A stretch of 64,000 bases of DNA from Acidobacteriota bacterium (lineage in GTDB: Bacteria > Acidobacteriota > Blastocatellia > Pyrinomonadales > Pyrinomonadaceae), in NCBI GenBank assembly GCA_019639115.1, contig JAHBSM010000009.1, positions 110,964 through 174,963 of the forward strand, written 5' to 3'. The translations under genes were made by a program, and so were the position numbers. Shown here in pieces: positions 51,246 to 60,281 of this stretch. Every line of letters begins with the position of its first letter. Position 1 is the stretch's first letter. The notes beneath the pieces are model-generated. The model was not told where the DNA came from and searched no databases. It worked only from the letters and a program-made list of their open reading frames with translations.

Positions 51246-53021
51246 TCAATCCATTTTCGCCTGCTCCACTTTACGCACCAGTTCGGCAAATCGCGGGTCG
51301 TCGCGCAGACCGTCCCAGGTGGAATTGACCTTGAGAGTCGGCACACGCGACGAACGTTCGGCGATCTCTTTTTCCATATAGGCAAACGCTTTGTCCTTTT
51401 CACCGATGGCGGCGTAGGCGATAGCCAGAGCCGATTTCGAAACGTAGCGTCGGACTGATTCCTCCTGCAATTCGCCGAGTAGCTTGACCGCTTCGCCGCG
51501 CTCACCCGTTTTTGCCAACGAAATGATGAGCATGGCTTTGATGAACGAAGTTTCATTTAACGACAGAGCTTTTCTATATGCCGCCACAGCTTCCGCGTAT
51601 TGCCCGTTGGCGTGATATGCCCGCCCAAGATACCAGTGGCCGACCGTGAAATTCTCGTCGAGCGCGATGACCTTTTTCATTTGTGCGATCGCTTCGTCGT
51701 ATCGTCTGGCATTCGTCAGGACGTTGCCCAGGTCTGCACCGATGATCAGCGAAAACGGATCGAGCTCTTCGGCTCGTTTGCCGGCGGCAATGGCTTCGTC
51801 AAATCTGCCCATTATGCTCAGGCATTCGATCGCATATTGCTGATGCGCCGTCGCGTAGTTCGGGTCGAGTTCGATGGCCCGGCGAAATTCCTTTTCGGCA
51901 GCAGGCAGATTCCAAGCAAAGAGAGAATAGTAAATTCCGAGAGCAACGTGTGTTTGTGCCAACGAATCATCGAGTTCGATCGCCCGCAGAGCCGCAGCCT
52001 TGGCTTTTGGCATCACTTCGAGCGGCGGTGCGACGCTGTAATTCGGAAATAACACGTAACTTTCAGCCAAACCCGAATAGGCAAGCGCGAATTTCGGATC
52101 CTTCGCCACTGCCTGATTAAAAAACTCGACCGCCTGTTTGAGCGATTCTCTCGTGCGCTTGTTCCAATGAAAACGCCCTTGCAGATAAAGCTGATACGCC
52201 TCGTTGTTGTCGGTGTATTTCTTCGCCAGCCGCTTCTCGCTTTCGCCCGACAGTTTTAGCTGCAGTTTGCCCACGATCTCGGTGACGATCTCGCGTTGGG
52301 TGGTCAATAGTTCCGAAAGTTTCCGTTCGTACTGCTCGCCCCACAACGACTTGTTGGTGCGGGCATCCACGAGCTCGACCGTGATGTTCAGATTGTCGCC
52401 CCGCTTGGTAAGCCGGCCGGTCATCACCGCATCTACACCAAGTTCCGAGGCGATCTTGGCAACATCAGTCGATGCTCCTTTGTAACGCATCACTGAACTC
52501 GTCGGACTGACCCTCAGATCGGGAAGCTGCGTCAGCCGAAAGATCACCGATTCCGCCAAACCGTCCGACAGATAATCCGTGTCAGCATCCGAATTCCTAT
52601 TCTCAAACGGCATCACGGCGATAGAGTTGATCTGTTTGGCAGGAGTGAGATATTTGTAACCAAAGAATCCGCCAACGAAAATAACCACAACCCCGATCAA
52701 CGCCGCCAGCGGCTTGGCTCGCCGAGCGGAAAAGCTACGCTTTTCTGTCGAGTCACTCAAATTCTTTTGAGGCTCCGCCTCCGCTCCACGCGGAAACACC
52801 GCTGTCTGTTCCGTAGTATGAATTTGCGCGCGAGTCGGAGTGTCGCCCGGTGCAGCGGTCGAGTGCAATATCGCGGTCTGCGGCTCATCGGATGGGAACC
52901 CAGTCGCTATCGCCCCCGGTTCTGAACCGGATGCCGGGCCGTAGAGCAACTCTGCTCCGTCATCGAGACAGAACATCATCGTATTGTCGTATGCGCGTCC
53001 GCATTCAGGGCATCGTTTCAT
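51246..53021 (-). CDS. 3-Cys ribbon/TM/TolB-like/TPR membrane protein, array copy 1
   Basis: A 591-residue protein. N-terminal 'MKRCPEC...FC' ribbon (Cys4, Cys7, Cys18), linker with 'EPQTAIL' (about 46-52), one TM helix (about 104-124), a TolB/FlgO-like N-domain (about 130-250, 'INSIAVMPFENR', 'LSDGLAESVIFRL'), then TPR repeats to about 560 and a terminal 'LRDDPRF' motif. No kinase, cyclase or HTH domain is present. The N-terminus is expected in the cytoplasm and the TPRs in the periplasm. The first 92 nt of gene are almost identical to the next copy. Last of six same-strand genes led by a Ser/Thr kinase. Function unknown; a signalling receptor or scaffold is inferred. Confidence 0.85.
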   Translation of the reverse strand: MKRCPECGRAYDNTMMFCLDDGAELLYGPASGSEPGAIATGFPSDEPQTAILHSTAAPGDTPTRAQIHTTEQTAVFPRGAEAEPQKNLSDSTEKRSFSARRAKPLAALIGVVVIFVGGFFGYKYLTPAKQINSIAVMPFENRNSDADTDYLSDGLAESVIFRLTQLPDLRVSPTSSVMRYKGASTDVAKIASELGVDAVMTGRLTKRGDNLNITVELVDARTNKSLWGEQYERKLSELLTTQREIVTEIVGKLQLKLSGESEKRLAKKYTDNNEAYQLYLQGRFHWNKRTRESLKQAVEFFNQAVAKDPKFALAYSGLAESYVLFPNYSVAPPLEVMPKAKAAALRAIELDDSLAQTHVALGIYYSLFAWNLPAAEKEFRRAIELDPNYATAHQQYAIECLSIMGRFDEAIAAGKRAEELDPFSLIIGADLGNVLTNARRYDEAIAQMKKVIALDENFTVGHWYLGRAYHANGQYAEAVAAYRKALSLNETSFIKAMLIISLAKTGERGEAVKLLGELQEESVRRYVSKSALAIAYAAIGEKDKAFAYMEKEIAERSSRVPTLKVNSTWDGLRDDPRFAELVRKVEQAKMD

Positions 53022-53026
53022 AAATT

Positions 53027-54772
53027 CTATTCAGGCAGACCCATCCTTTTCAATATTTCCCTAAATCGCGGGTCGTCGCGGAGGTCGTCGAAGAGCGGAT
53101 CGACCTTTATTCGTGCCATATCTTGTTTTCCGGTGAGACCATTCTCCAATGCAGCGAAAGCTTTGTCCTTTTCGCCTAGCGCACGATAGATCATTGCAGC
53201 CGATTGGGCCGAGAACGCAGTATCCGCTGTGAGTTTAAGGAGGATCGCTTCGGCTTCACCCCGTCGTCCGGTCTTAGCGTAAGCGTATCCACGAAAACGG
53301 GCCAATAATCGCTGAGAGACCTCGTCTTTCGGCGCTGATTCGATAAGCTCGATCGCCTCCGCATATTTCTGGTTCACACAGTAAGCGTATGCGAGCCAAA
53401 AACGGCCTGAGATGAAGTTTGGGTCGAGGTCGAAAGTTCTCTTGGCTTGGTCCAGTCCCAATTCGCTTTGCCTGTCAAAGAGATAAGCCCCGGCGAGGTT
53501 TGCCTGCATTATCAATGACATTGGCTCCAGTTCTACCGCGGTTTTGATCTCTCGAACCGCATCTCCGGTGCGACCGACGGACTGGAGGTAGAGCCCGTAA
53601 AAGTAATGAGCGCTTGCATTGTTAGGATCGATCTCGAGTGCCTTCTTTAACGCCCGCTCCGCTTCCGGCCAATTCCATTCCAATCGAAACGCAGTTCCCA
53701 TCGCCGTATGAGCTTCAGCCAAATTCGGATCGATATCGATGGCCTTGATCGCCGCATTCTTTGCTCTGGAAAGACCCTCATCGAAGGAAAACGGAAGGAA
53801 TGCGTTTCCGATTCCGCTACTATACGCATAGCTCATGCCAACGTAGGCGAGCGCAAAGTTGGGGTCGAGCTTTATCGCCCGCTCGTAATAGTCAATAGCT
53901 TTTAGAAGGTCGTCTTTCGACCGTCTCGCTAGGTGATACTGGCCTCTCAGATAGAGTTGATACGCTTCGTCGCTGACGGTGTATTTCTTCGCCAGCTTTT
54001 GCTCGCCTTCGCCTGAGAGCTTTATTTGCAGTTTTTGCGTAATTGTCGTCGCGATCTCGCGTTGCGTTGCAAGAAGATCGGTCATTTTGCGATCGTACTG
54101 CTCGGCCCAGATCAGCTTTTTCGTTCTGGCGTCGATCAGCTGCACACTTATCGAAAGGTCATCACTACGTTGAACGAGGCGACCGGATATTACCGCATCT
54201 ACCTCAAGCTCATTCGCGATCTGTGCGACATCTGTTTCCTTTCCCTTGTATCGCATCACGGAACTCGTCGGGCTGACCTTCAGATTCGGCAATTGCGAAA
54301 GTCGATAGATCAGTGAATCCGCGAGCCCGTCCGACAGATAATCCGTATCCGCATCCGAATTCCTATTCTCAAACGGCATCACGGCGATGGAATTGATCTG
54401 TTTAGAACCGGCCGACGAAAAATACCGATAACCAAAAAACCCGCCAACTAGAACAAGCACGGCCACGACCAACGCTGCCAGCGGCTTCGCCGCCCTATTT
54501 GCGGAGAAGCTCTGCTTCTCCGTCGAGTCACGTAAATTCTCTTGAGGCTCTGCCTCCGCTCTGCGAGGCAAAACGGCTGTCTGTTCAGTAGTATGGATCT
54601 GCGCACGAGTCGGAGCTTCGCCCGGAGCAGCCGTCGAGTGCAAGATCGCCGTCGCCGGTTCGTCACTTGCACCGGCACCGCTCGCCGGGCCGTAGAGCAA
54701 CTCTGCTCCGTCATCGAGACAGAACATCATCGTATTGTCGTACGCGCGTCCGCATTCAGGGCATCGTTTCAT
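53027..54772 (-). CDS. 3-Cys ribbon/TM/TolB-like/TPR membrane protein, array copy 2
   Basis: A 581-residue paralogue with Cys4, Cys7, Cys18, linker 'EPATAIL', TM helix near 99-119, TolB-like domain 'INSIAVMPFENR...SDGLADSLIYRL', about eight TPRs and 'LRDDPRFREILKRMGLPE' at the end. It is most similar to copy 1 at the N-terminus (one mismatch in 92 nt over the start) and less so in the TPRs, so a duplication or gene conversion is likely. Only 5 nt separate it from copy 1. Confidence 0.85.
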   Translation of the reverse strand: MKRCPECGRAYDNTMMFCLDDGAELLYGPASGAGASDEPATAILHSTAAPGEAPTRAQIHTTEQTAVLPRRAEAEPQENLRDSTEKQSFSANRAAKPLAALVVAVLVLVGGFFGYRYFSSAGSKQINSIAVMPFENRNSDADTDYLSDGLADSLIYRLSQLPNLKVSPTSSVMRYKGKETDVAQIANELEVDAVISGRLVQRSDDLSISVQLIDARTKKLIWAEQYDRKMTDLLATQREIATTITQKLQIKLSGEGEQKLAKKYTVSDEAYQLYLRGQYHLARRSKDDLLKAIDYYERAIKLDPNFALAYVGMSYAYSSGIGNAFLPFSFDEGLSRAKNAAIKAIDIDPNLAEAHTAMGTAFRLEWNWPEAERALKKALEIDPNNASAHYFYGLYLQSVGRTGDAVREIKTAVELEPMSLIMQANLAGAYLFDRQSELGLDQAKRTFDLDPNFISGRFWLAYAYCVNQKYAEAIELIESAPKDEVSQRLLARFRGYAYAKTGRRGEAEAILLKLTADTAFSAQSAAMIYRALGEKDKAFAALENGLTGKQDMARIKVDPLFDDLRDDPRFREILKRMGLPE

Positions 54773-54778
54773 AAAAGT

Positions 54779-56530
54779 CTATTCCGGCAACCCGATCCGT
54801 TTCAACAGGTCCTTGAAACGTGGGTCGTCGCGTAGAGAGTCCATAAACGGGTCGACCTTCATCCTTGGCAAGAACCAATCGCGTTCCCGATACGCTATTT
54901 CCAGTTCGGCGAAGGCCTTGTTCTTCTCGCCGAGAGCACCGTAGATGACGGCGATCCAATAGTTAGGCACGGCCCTGGTCTTTTCAGCTTCTTTGAAACG
55001 GGTGATTATCTGTTCCGCCTTCTCGCGTTGGCCTGTCTTGGCGTACGCAAAAGCGGCATGGGTGAGCATTGCGGCATTCGGCTCCTGCAGGGTCTTTTCC
55101 GCCATCGCGAGCGTTTCAGCGTACATTCCTTTTGCGTTCAGCGTGTAGCCGAGCCACGATCGGGCGCCGACGTGATTTGTGTCCAGGTCGTAGGTCTTTC
55201 GTGCTTGATCGAGTGCCGCGTCGAACTGACGGGCGTACATCAAAACGGCCGCATAGTTGGCCCCCTGAATTACCGAGAGCGGCTCAAGCTCCATAGCACG
55301 TTTCATCTCAGTGATCGCTTCCTCGTGCCGGCCAAGCATGCTGAGATACGTCAACGCGTAGCGGTAATGCGTCGCGGCGACATTCGGGTCGAGCTCAAGC
55401 GACCGCTTGAAACGTCGTTCAGCTTCCGTCCAGTCCCAATCGATCACGGCGAGCATCCCCGCGACCGTGTGGGCCTCGGGCAATTCTGGGTCGAGTTCCA
55501 AAGCTTTGGCGACGGCCGCTTTCGCCTGCGGGTTCGCCTCAGTAGAAGACATGTAAGGATACGAAGGCATAATCACAAAGGATTCGGCAACGCCGACATA
55601 AGCAAGAGCAAAATTCGGGTCGAGAGCGATCGCCTCTCGAAAAAGCTCGATGCTTTTGAACATGTCTTCCTTAGTGCGTCTGGCGAAATGAAACCGCCCC
55701 TTCAAATAAAGCTGATACGCCTCGCTGTTATCCGTGTATTTCTTTGTCAGGCTCTTTTCATTGCCCGAGAGCTTGAGCTGAAGTTTGCTCGTAATTGCCT
55801 TCGCGATCTCACGCTGCGTCTGCAAAAGATCGGCCATCTTGCGGTCGAATTGTTCGCCCCAGATGATCTTATTGTTTGCCGCATCGATTAGTTCGACAGA
55901 TATGGTCAGGCTATCGCCGCGCTGGGTAAGCCTACCGGACATCACCGCACCGACGCCCAGCTCCTTAGCGATCTTCGCCGCGTCAAAGTCTCTTCCTTTG
56001 TAGCGAATCACAGAACTTACCGGACTGACCTTCAGATCTGGCAACTGCGAGAGGCGAAATATCAACGATTCAGCAAGACCGTCCGATAGATAATCAGTGT
56101 CGGGACTGCCGCTCTGATTAATGAAGGGCATTACTGCAATGGAATTGATCTGCCCCGAATCGCTGTAAGTGAAGTATCGGTAACCAAAGAACCCGCCAAC
56201 CAGAAGTAATATGCCGATGCCGCAGACCGCCAACAGCTTATTTCTGCGGCTCTTCGGCTCCGCCGCCCGATGTGCTGAGAAGCTCTGCTTTTCCGACACA
56301 TTGCCCAAAGAATCTCGCGGCTCCGCCTCCGTTTGTGTCGTGTGCACAAACGCGCGTGTCTTCGCCTCATCAAACTGGCCGCCCGCTGACTCAGGCGATT
56401 CTGACAAGATCGCTGTCGCGGGTTCATTAGGCGAAGGCACCGAACCCTGCACAAGCGCGTTTCCGTCCTCAAGACAATACAGCAGCGTATCGTCGTAATA
56501 ATCCCGTCTGCATTCAGGACATCGTTTCAT
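54779..56530 (-). CDS. 3-Cys ribbon/TM/TolB-like/TPR membrane protein, array copy 3
   Basis: A 583-residue paralogue. Cys4, Cys7, Cys19 (one residue more between the last two than in copies 1 and 2), linker 'EPATAIL' plus 'AKTRAFVHTTQ', TM near 98-118, TolB-like domain ('INSIAVMPFINQ'), TPRs and the end 'LRDDPRFKDLLKRIGLPE'. Its ATG overlaps the stop of copy 4 as ATGA, so the two are translationally coupled. The TPR surfaces differ most from the other copies, which suggests different ligands. Confidence 0.85.
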   Translation of the reverse strand: MKRCPECRRDYYDDTLLYCLEDGNALVQGSVPSPNEPATAILSESPESAGGQFDEAKTRAFVHTTQTEAEPRDSLGNVSEKQSFSAHRAAEPKSRRNKLLAVCGIGILLLVGGFFGYRYFTYSDSGQINSIAVMPFINQSGSPDTDYLSDGLAESLIFRLSQLPDLKVSPVSSVIRYKGRDFDAAKIAKELGVGAVMSGRLTQRGDSLTISVELIDAANNKIIWGEQFDRKMADLLQTQREIAKAITSKLQLKLSGNEKSLTKKYTDNSEAYQLYLKGRFHFARRTKEDMFKSIELFREAIALDPNFALAYVGVAESFVIMPSYPYMSSTEANPQAKAAVAKALELDPELPEAHTVAGMLAVIDWDWTEAERRFKRSLELDPNVAATHYRYALTYLSMLGRHEEAITEMKRAMELEPLSVIQGANYAAVLMYARQFDAALDQARKTYDLDTNHVGARSWLGYTLNAKGMYAETLAMAEKTLQEPNAAMLTHAAFAYAKTGQREKAEQIITRFKEAEKTRAVPNYWIAVIYGALGEKNKAFAELEIAYRERDWFLPRMKVDPFMDSLRDDPRFKDLLKRIGLPE

Positions 56531-58257
56531 AAGCTATCGGATAATCCCATTCTTTTCCGCAGATCTCTGTACCGCGGGTCTTGACGGACGGATCTGAACT
56601 CGAGTTCTAGGCACATTTCCATCAGCGTCGGCCGCCGTGCCTGAAAGTCTTTCTCAAGCCATTCAAAGGCTTTGTCTTTATCGCCGAGACCGAGATAGAC
56701 CGAGGCGATGCGGACGCCGTCCATTTCCTTGGCAGCGTATTTTTGCTCGAGTTCTTTTACGACCGCGAGGGCCTCGTCACGTTTACCCGCCGTCGCCAAA
56801 GCGTAGCCCCAGAATCCCAGAGCGATCGCGGCCCGGCCAACCAGATCGTTGGCCTTTGACGCTGCGGCGAGCCCCTCTTCTTTTTGTCCTTTCTCAAAAT
56901 ACACCGCCGCCATCCGCAAATGGATGCTCCAGTAGTTAGGATCGATCTCGAGGTTTCGCCTGCATTGGGCAAGAGCACCGTCGAGGTCACCATTCTCGAC
57001 CAGATTCTGGACGACGTTCTCAGCGATCGGCAGCGACAGTGGATCTGCCTCCTGCCCCTTTCGGATCTGTGCTAACGCTTCAGGGTATCGCCCTTCGGCC
57101 CGAAGCAGCCGCGAGTACCAATGGTAGGTTGTCGGATACTTCGGGTTGAGTTCCAACGCCCGCTTATATTCGTTTTCGGCCTCATCCCATTTCCATTGAT
57201 AGGTGCCAATGAGACCGAGCGTTGCGTGAGGCTCTGCAAGCGTCGGGTCTAATTCGACCGCGCGCATAGCATTTTCCCTTGCTTTTGCGAGAAGGTAGTC
57301 GTCTGACCACTTGCGCGAAAGGTACTGCACGATCATCTGAGCGTCCGCGAGGCCGGCGTAGGCTAGTGCGAAGTTAGGATCTTTTTGGACCGCCCTCTCA
57401 AGGTGCTCGACCGCCTTCGAGATCGTGTCCGGCGACCGTTTATTCCAGTAGAACCGTCCCTGCAGATAATCCTGATAGGCCTCGTTGCTGTTGGTGTAAT
57501 TCTTAGTGATGCCGGTCGCTCCGTCGCCGACGAGTCTCAACTGAAGCTTCTGCGCGATCGTCGCTGCGATCTCACGCTGCGTTGCAAGCAGGTCCGACAT
57601 CTTTCGCTCGAACTGCTCGCCCCACAGCGTCTTCTTCTCGCGGACATCGACGAGGTCGACACTTATCGTGATGTTGTCGCCCCGTTTTACGAGTCGCCCC
57701 GACATGACCGCATCGACGCCCAACTCGGCACCGATCTTTTCCGCATCCACATCTTTACCCTTGTAACGAAAGACCGAGCTTCGCGGGCTGACCTTGAGAT
57801 CGGGGATCTGCGTCAGGCGATAGATCATGCTCTCAGCGAGCCCGTCCGAGATGTATTCCGAGTCTGCCAGATCGCCGCTGTTCTGGAACGGCATCACGGC
57901 AATGGAGCTGATCTGTTTGGAACCAGACGCAGAGAAATATCGATAGCCAAAGAATCCACCAACAAGAAGGATCACGGCTGCGACAGCTGCGAAAAGCGGC
58001 TTTGCTCGCCGAGCGGAAAAGCTGTGCTTTTCCGAAAGCCCTTCTTTACTCTCTTGAGGCTCCGCCTCCGCTTGGGCCGTATGAATGAACGCGCGGGTCT
58101 TTGCTTCATCGAGCTGACCGCCCGACAAGATCGCCGTCACGGGCTCATTTCCACCCGAAGCGGTCGCCGGGCCAAAGAGCAACTCTGACCCGTCATCGAG
58201 ACAAAAGCTCATCGAATCGTCGTTGTAATCTCTACCGCATTCAGGGCATCGTTTCAT
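56527..58257 (-). CDS. 3-Cys ribbon/TM/TolB-like/TPR membrane protein, array copy 4
   Basis: A 576-residue paralogue. Cys4, Cys7, Cys19, linker 'EPVTAIL' and 'AKTRAFIHTAQ', TM near 89-109, TolB-like domain ('ISSIAVMPFQNSG', 'ISDGLAESMIYRL'), TPRs. The terminal motif is altered to 'VRQDPRYRDLRKRMGLSDSL'. It is 2 nt from the propeller gene and overlaps copy 3 by 4 nt. Confidence 0.85.
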   Translation of the reverse strand: MKRCPECGRDYNDDSMSFCLDDGSELLFGPATASGGNEPVTAILSGGQLDEAKTRAFIHTAQAEAEPQESKEGLSEKHSFSARRAKPLFAAVAAVILLVGGFFGYRYFSASGSKQISSIAVMPFQNSGDLADSEYISDGLAESMIYRLTQIPDLKVSPRSSVFRYKGKDVDAEKIGAELGVDAVMSGRLVKRGDNITISVDLVDVREKKTLWGEQFERKMSDLLATQREIAATIAQKLQLRLVGDGATGITKNYTNSNEAYQDYLQGRFYWNKRSPDTISKAVEHLERAVQKDPNFALAYAGLADAQMIVQYLSRKWSDDYLLAKARENAMRAVELDPTLAEPHATLGLIGTYQWKWDEAENEYKRALELNPKYPTTYHWYSRLLRAEGRYPEALAQIRKGQEADPLSLPIAENVVQNLVENGDLDGALAQCRRNLEIDPNYWSIHLRMAAVYFEKGQKEEGLAAASKANDLVGRAAIALGFWGYALATAGKRDEALAVVKELEQKYAAKEMDGVRIASVYLGLGDKDKAFEWLEKDFQARRPTLMEMCLELEFRSVRQDPRYRDLRKRMGLSDSL

Positions 58258-58259
58258 AC

Positions 58260-60275
58260 TTATTTACCAAGTCCGGCGGACCAGTTCAGCACAACGGTTA
58301 TCGGCAGCGAGACTGAATCGGTGCCGCGGCTGATGAACAAAAATCGCTGGCCGTCGTTCGAAACGGCGTAATCGTCGCCGCGGGGAACTCTCGCCAATGT
58401 CACGTCAAACAGCGGCTGCGGCACTCCAGCCTCGAATTTGCTGTCTGCTTTCACTGCGACGGACACCAGCTTGCCGTCCAGCTGCTGGTAGATGATCTCG
58501 TTTCCGTTCTTGACCCAACGCGGGCTCATGCCGCCGTTGTTCGAGACGGGCCATCGCTCTGCAGAGGCCGGAAATGTCTGAACAAACACCTCATTCTTTC
58601 CCGATTCGTCTGAAGAATAGACGACGAATTTGCCGTTTGGCGAGAAGCTGGCGTCCCAGTCCTCCTGCGGCGACTTTAAAAACAGATACGGCCGCCTGTC
58701 ACCATCGAGCGGCAGCACCCAAATGTCACGTTTGCTTACATTATCGGCGGCAGCATAAAGAATGAAACGGCCGTCGGGCGACCAGCCTGTAGGAAATACG
58801 CGAATAGGCGACTCGAGCAATACCTCCACATCGCCGACCCCGCTCGCAAGCCTTTTGACGAGACGAAACTTGCCTTCGCTAAAGTCATTCCAAACGATGT
58901 ACTTGCTGTCGGGCGACCACACCGCTTGCGGCGAGTCGCCGGGCGTCGTCCCGAGGCGGGACGTTGCTCCTCGAGTGGTGTCCAGCAATACCAGTTCGCT
59001 TGTGGTGATGCCGAGAGGCCGCCGCGATACCGCGAGCGATCGCTCGTCGGGCGAAAGCTCAAGATTAAGCAGCGGTGCCGATTGTCCGACCGTTCCTATG
59101 GCTATTCCTTTGCGGTCGTACCACGTGAACTGCCTCGCGTCTTCAACGCCCGAGTTCGCGTCATATATCAGATTCCCGTTATCCGAGACCGAGAAGAACC
59201 CGCGGCTGTTGAAATTTCTCCGTATCCGCTCGGCAACGCGGAACGGCTCGCCGGTCAACTGGTGCGAATCAGGATCGAATCCCTGGGCGAGAAGAGCATC
59301 GCCGCGTGCAAATAGAAGGTGCCCGGGGCCGCCGTCCGCGGATGGCGAATAGACCGCATTCGAATCGGCCTCAAACAACAATTTTCGTTCCGGATCCTCG
59401 GTCGAACCGACATAGACCTCGGACTTTGACTGTTCGGTGTTTGTGCTGAGAAAAATGAAATGCTTGCCGTCGGGCAGGAACTTCGGCCATCGGTCGATGC
59501 CGTCGGGACGCGGCTCGTAGCCCGGGACCGGCGTCGGTTTTCCGCCCGCCGCCGGGACCTGAAGCAGCCCGCTGCCGCCCATGAAATAGATCATCTTGCC
59601 GTCGCGGTTCCACGTGCCGTCGAAACCGCGAATGTCGGACGGCAGATCGGCCATCTCGCGGACCGTGCCGTCGGCAAGGTCCAGACGCTTTAGTTTCCCT
59701 TCGGCTTGAAACGCGATGGATCGGCTATCAGGCGACCAGAACGGAAAACCTGCAACACGCTCAGTGCCGGGAAGCGCCCGCCCATCAACAGAGTCGATCG
59801 GACGCAGCCAGATCATACCCGTACCCTCAAACGTTGACACAGCGACGACGGTTCGTCCGTCGGGCGAGATCGCTATCTGGCCGGCGCCCGTCGTGCGTCC
59901 GGGCGGCTGGACAATGAAGGCCGCTCGTACCGGCTCAGAACCAGCGGCGGCTTGATGACGCGCGAAAAGGCGTATCGTCACGCCGACGACAGCAAGCAGC
60001 AGCAAACCCGCAAGCAGCCACGGCACCCGATCCCATGAAAGGAATGACGGCAGCCGCAGCGTGACAGGGCCGCTGTCCGCGGTCGTACCGCCGCCTCTGA
60101 GCACCGCCGTCACGTCCTCACCGGAAACTCGATCACCGGAGAGGATCGCTGTCTTGGGCTCGTCGGTCAGATGGGCGCCTGACACCGTTCCCTGCACCAA
60201 TGCCGTTCCGTCATCGAGACAATACAACAGACTGTCATCTAAATAATCCTTTCTGCATTCGGGGCATCGTTTCAT
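58260..60275 (-). CDS. 3-Cys ribbon/TM protein with periplasmic PD40 beta-propeller
   Basis: A 671-residue protein with the array's N-terminal ribbon (Cys4, Cys7, Cys19), linker 'EPKTAIL', and one TM helix (about 86-106), but with the TolB-like/TPR part replaced by a TolB/WD40-like beta-propeller (about 125-660). Blades show 'ISPDGRTVVAVST', 'WSPDSRSIAFQ', 'LSPDERSLAVS', 'WSPDSKYIVW', 'WSPDGRFILYA'. Such propellers are the usual periplasmic part of acidobacterial Ser/Thr kinases, so this looks like such a receptor without its kinase. It lies 6 nt after the kinase gene. Confidence 0.87.
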   Translation of the reverse strand: MKRCPECRKDYLDDSLLYCLDDGTALVQGTVSGAHLTDEPKTAILSGDRVSGEDVTAVLRGGGTTADSGPVTLRLPSFLSWDRVPWLLAGLLLLAVVGVTIRLFARHQAAAGSEPVRAAFIVQPPGRTTGAGQIAISPDGRTVVAVSTFEGTGMIWLRPIDSVDGRALPGTERVAGFPFWSPDSRSIAFQAEGKLKRLDLADGTVREMADLPSDIRGFDGTWNRDGKMIYFMGGSGLLQVPAAGGKPTPVPGYEPRPDGIDRWPKFLPDGKHFIFLSTNTEQSKSEVYVGSTEDPERKLLFEADSNAVYSPSADGGPGHLLFARGDALLAQGFDPDSHQLTGEPFRVAERIRRNFNSRGFFSVSDNGNLIYDANSGVEDARQFTWYDRKGIAIGTVGQSAPLLNLELSPDERSLAVSRRPLGITTSELVLLDTTRGATSRLGTTPGDSPQAVWSPDSKYIVWNDFSEGKFRLVKRLASGVGDVEVLLESPIRVFPTGWSPDGRFILYAAADNVSKRDIWVLPLDGDRRPYLFLKSPQEDWDASFSPNGKFVVYSSDESGKNEVFVQTFPASAERWPVSNNGGMSPRWVKNGNEIIYQQLDGKLVSVAVKADSKFEAGVPQPLFDVTLARVPRGDDYAVSNDGQRFLFISRGTDSVSLPITVVLNWSAGLGK

Positions 60276-60281
60276 AGAGTT

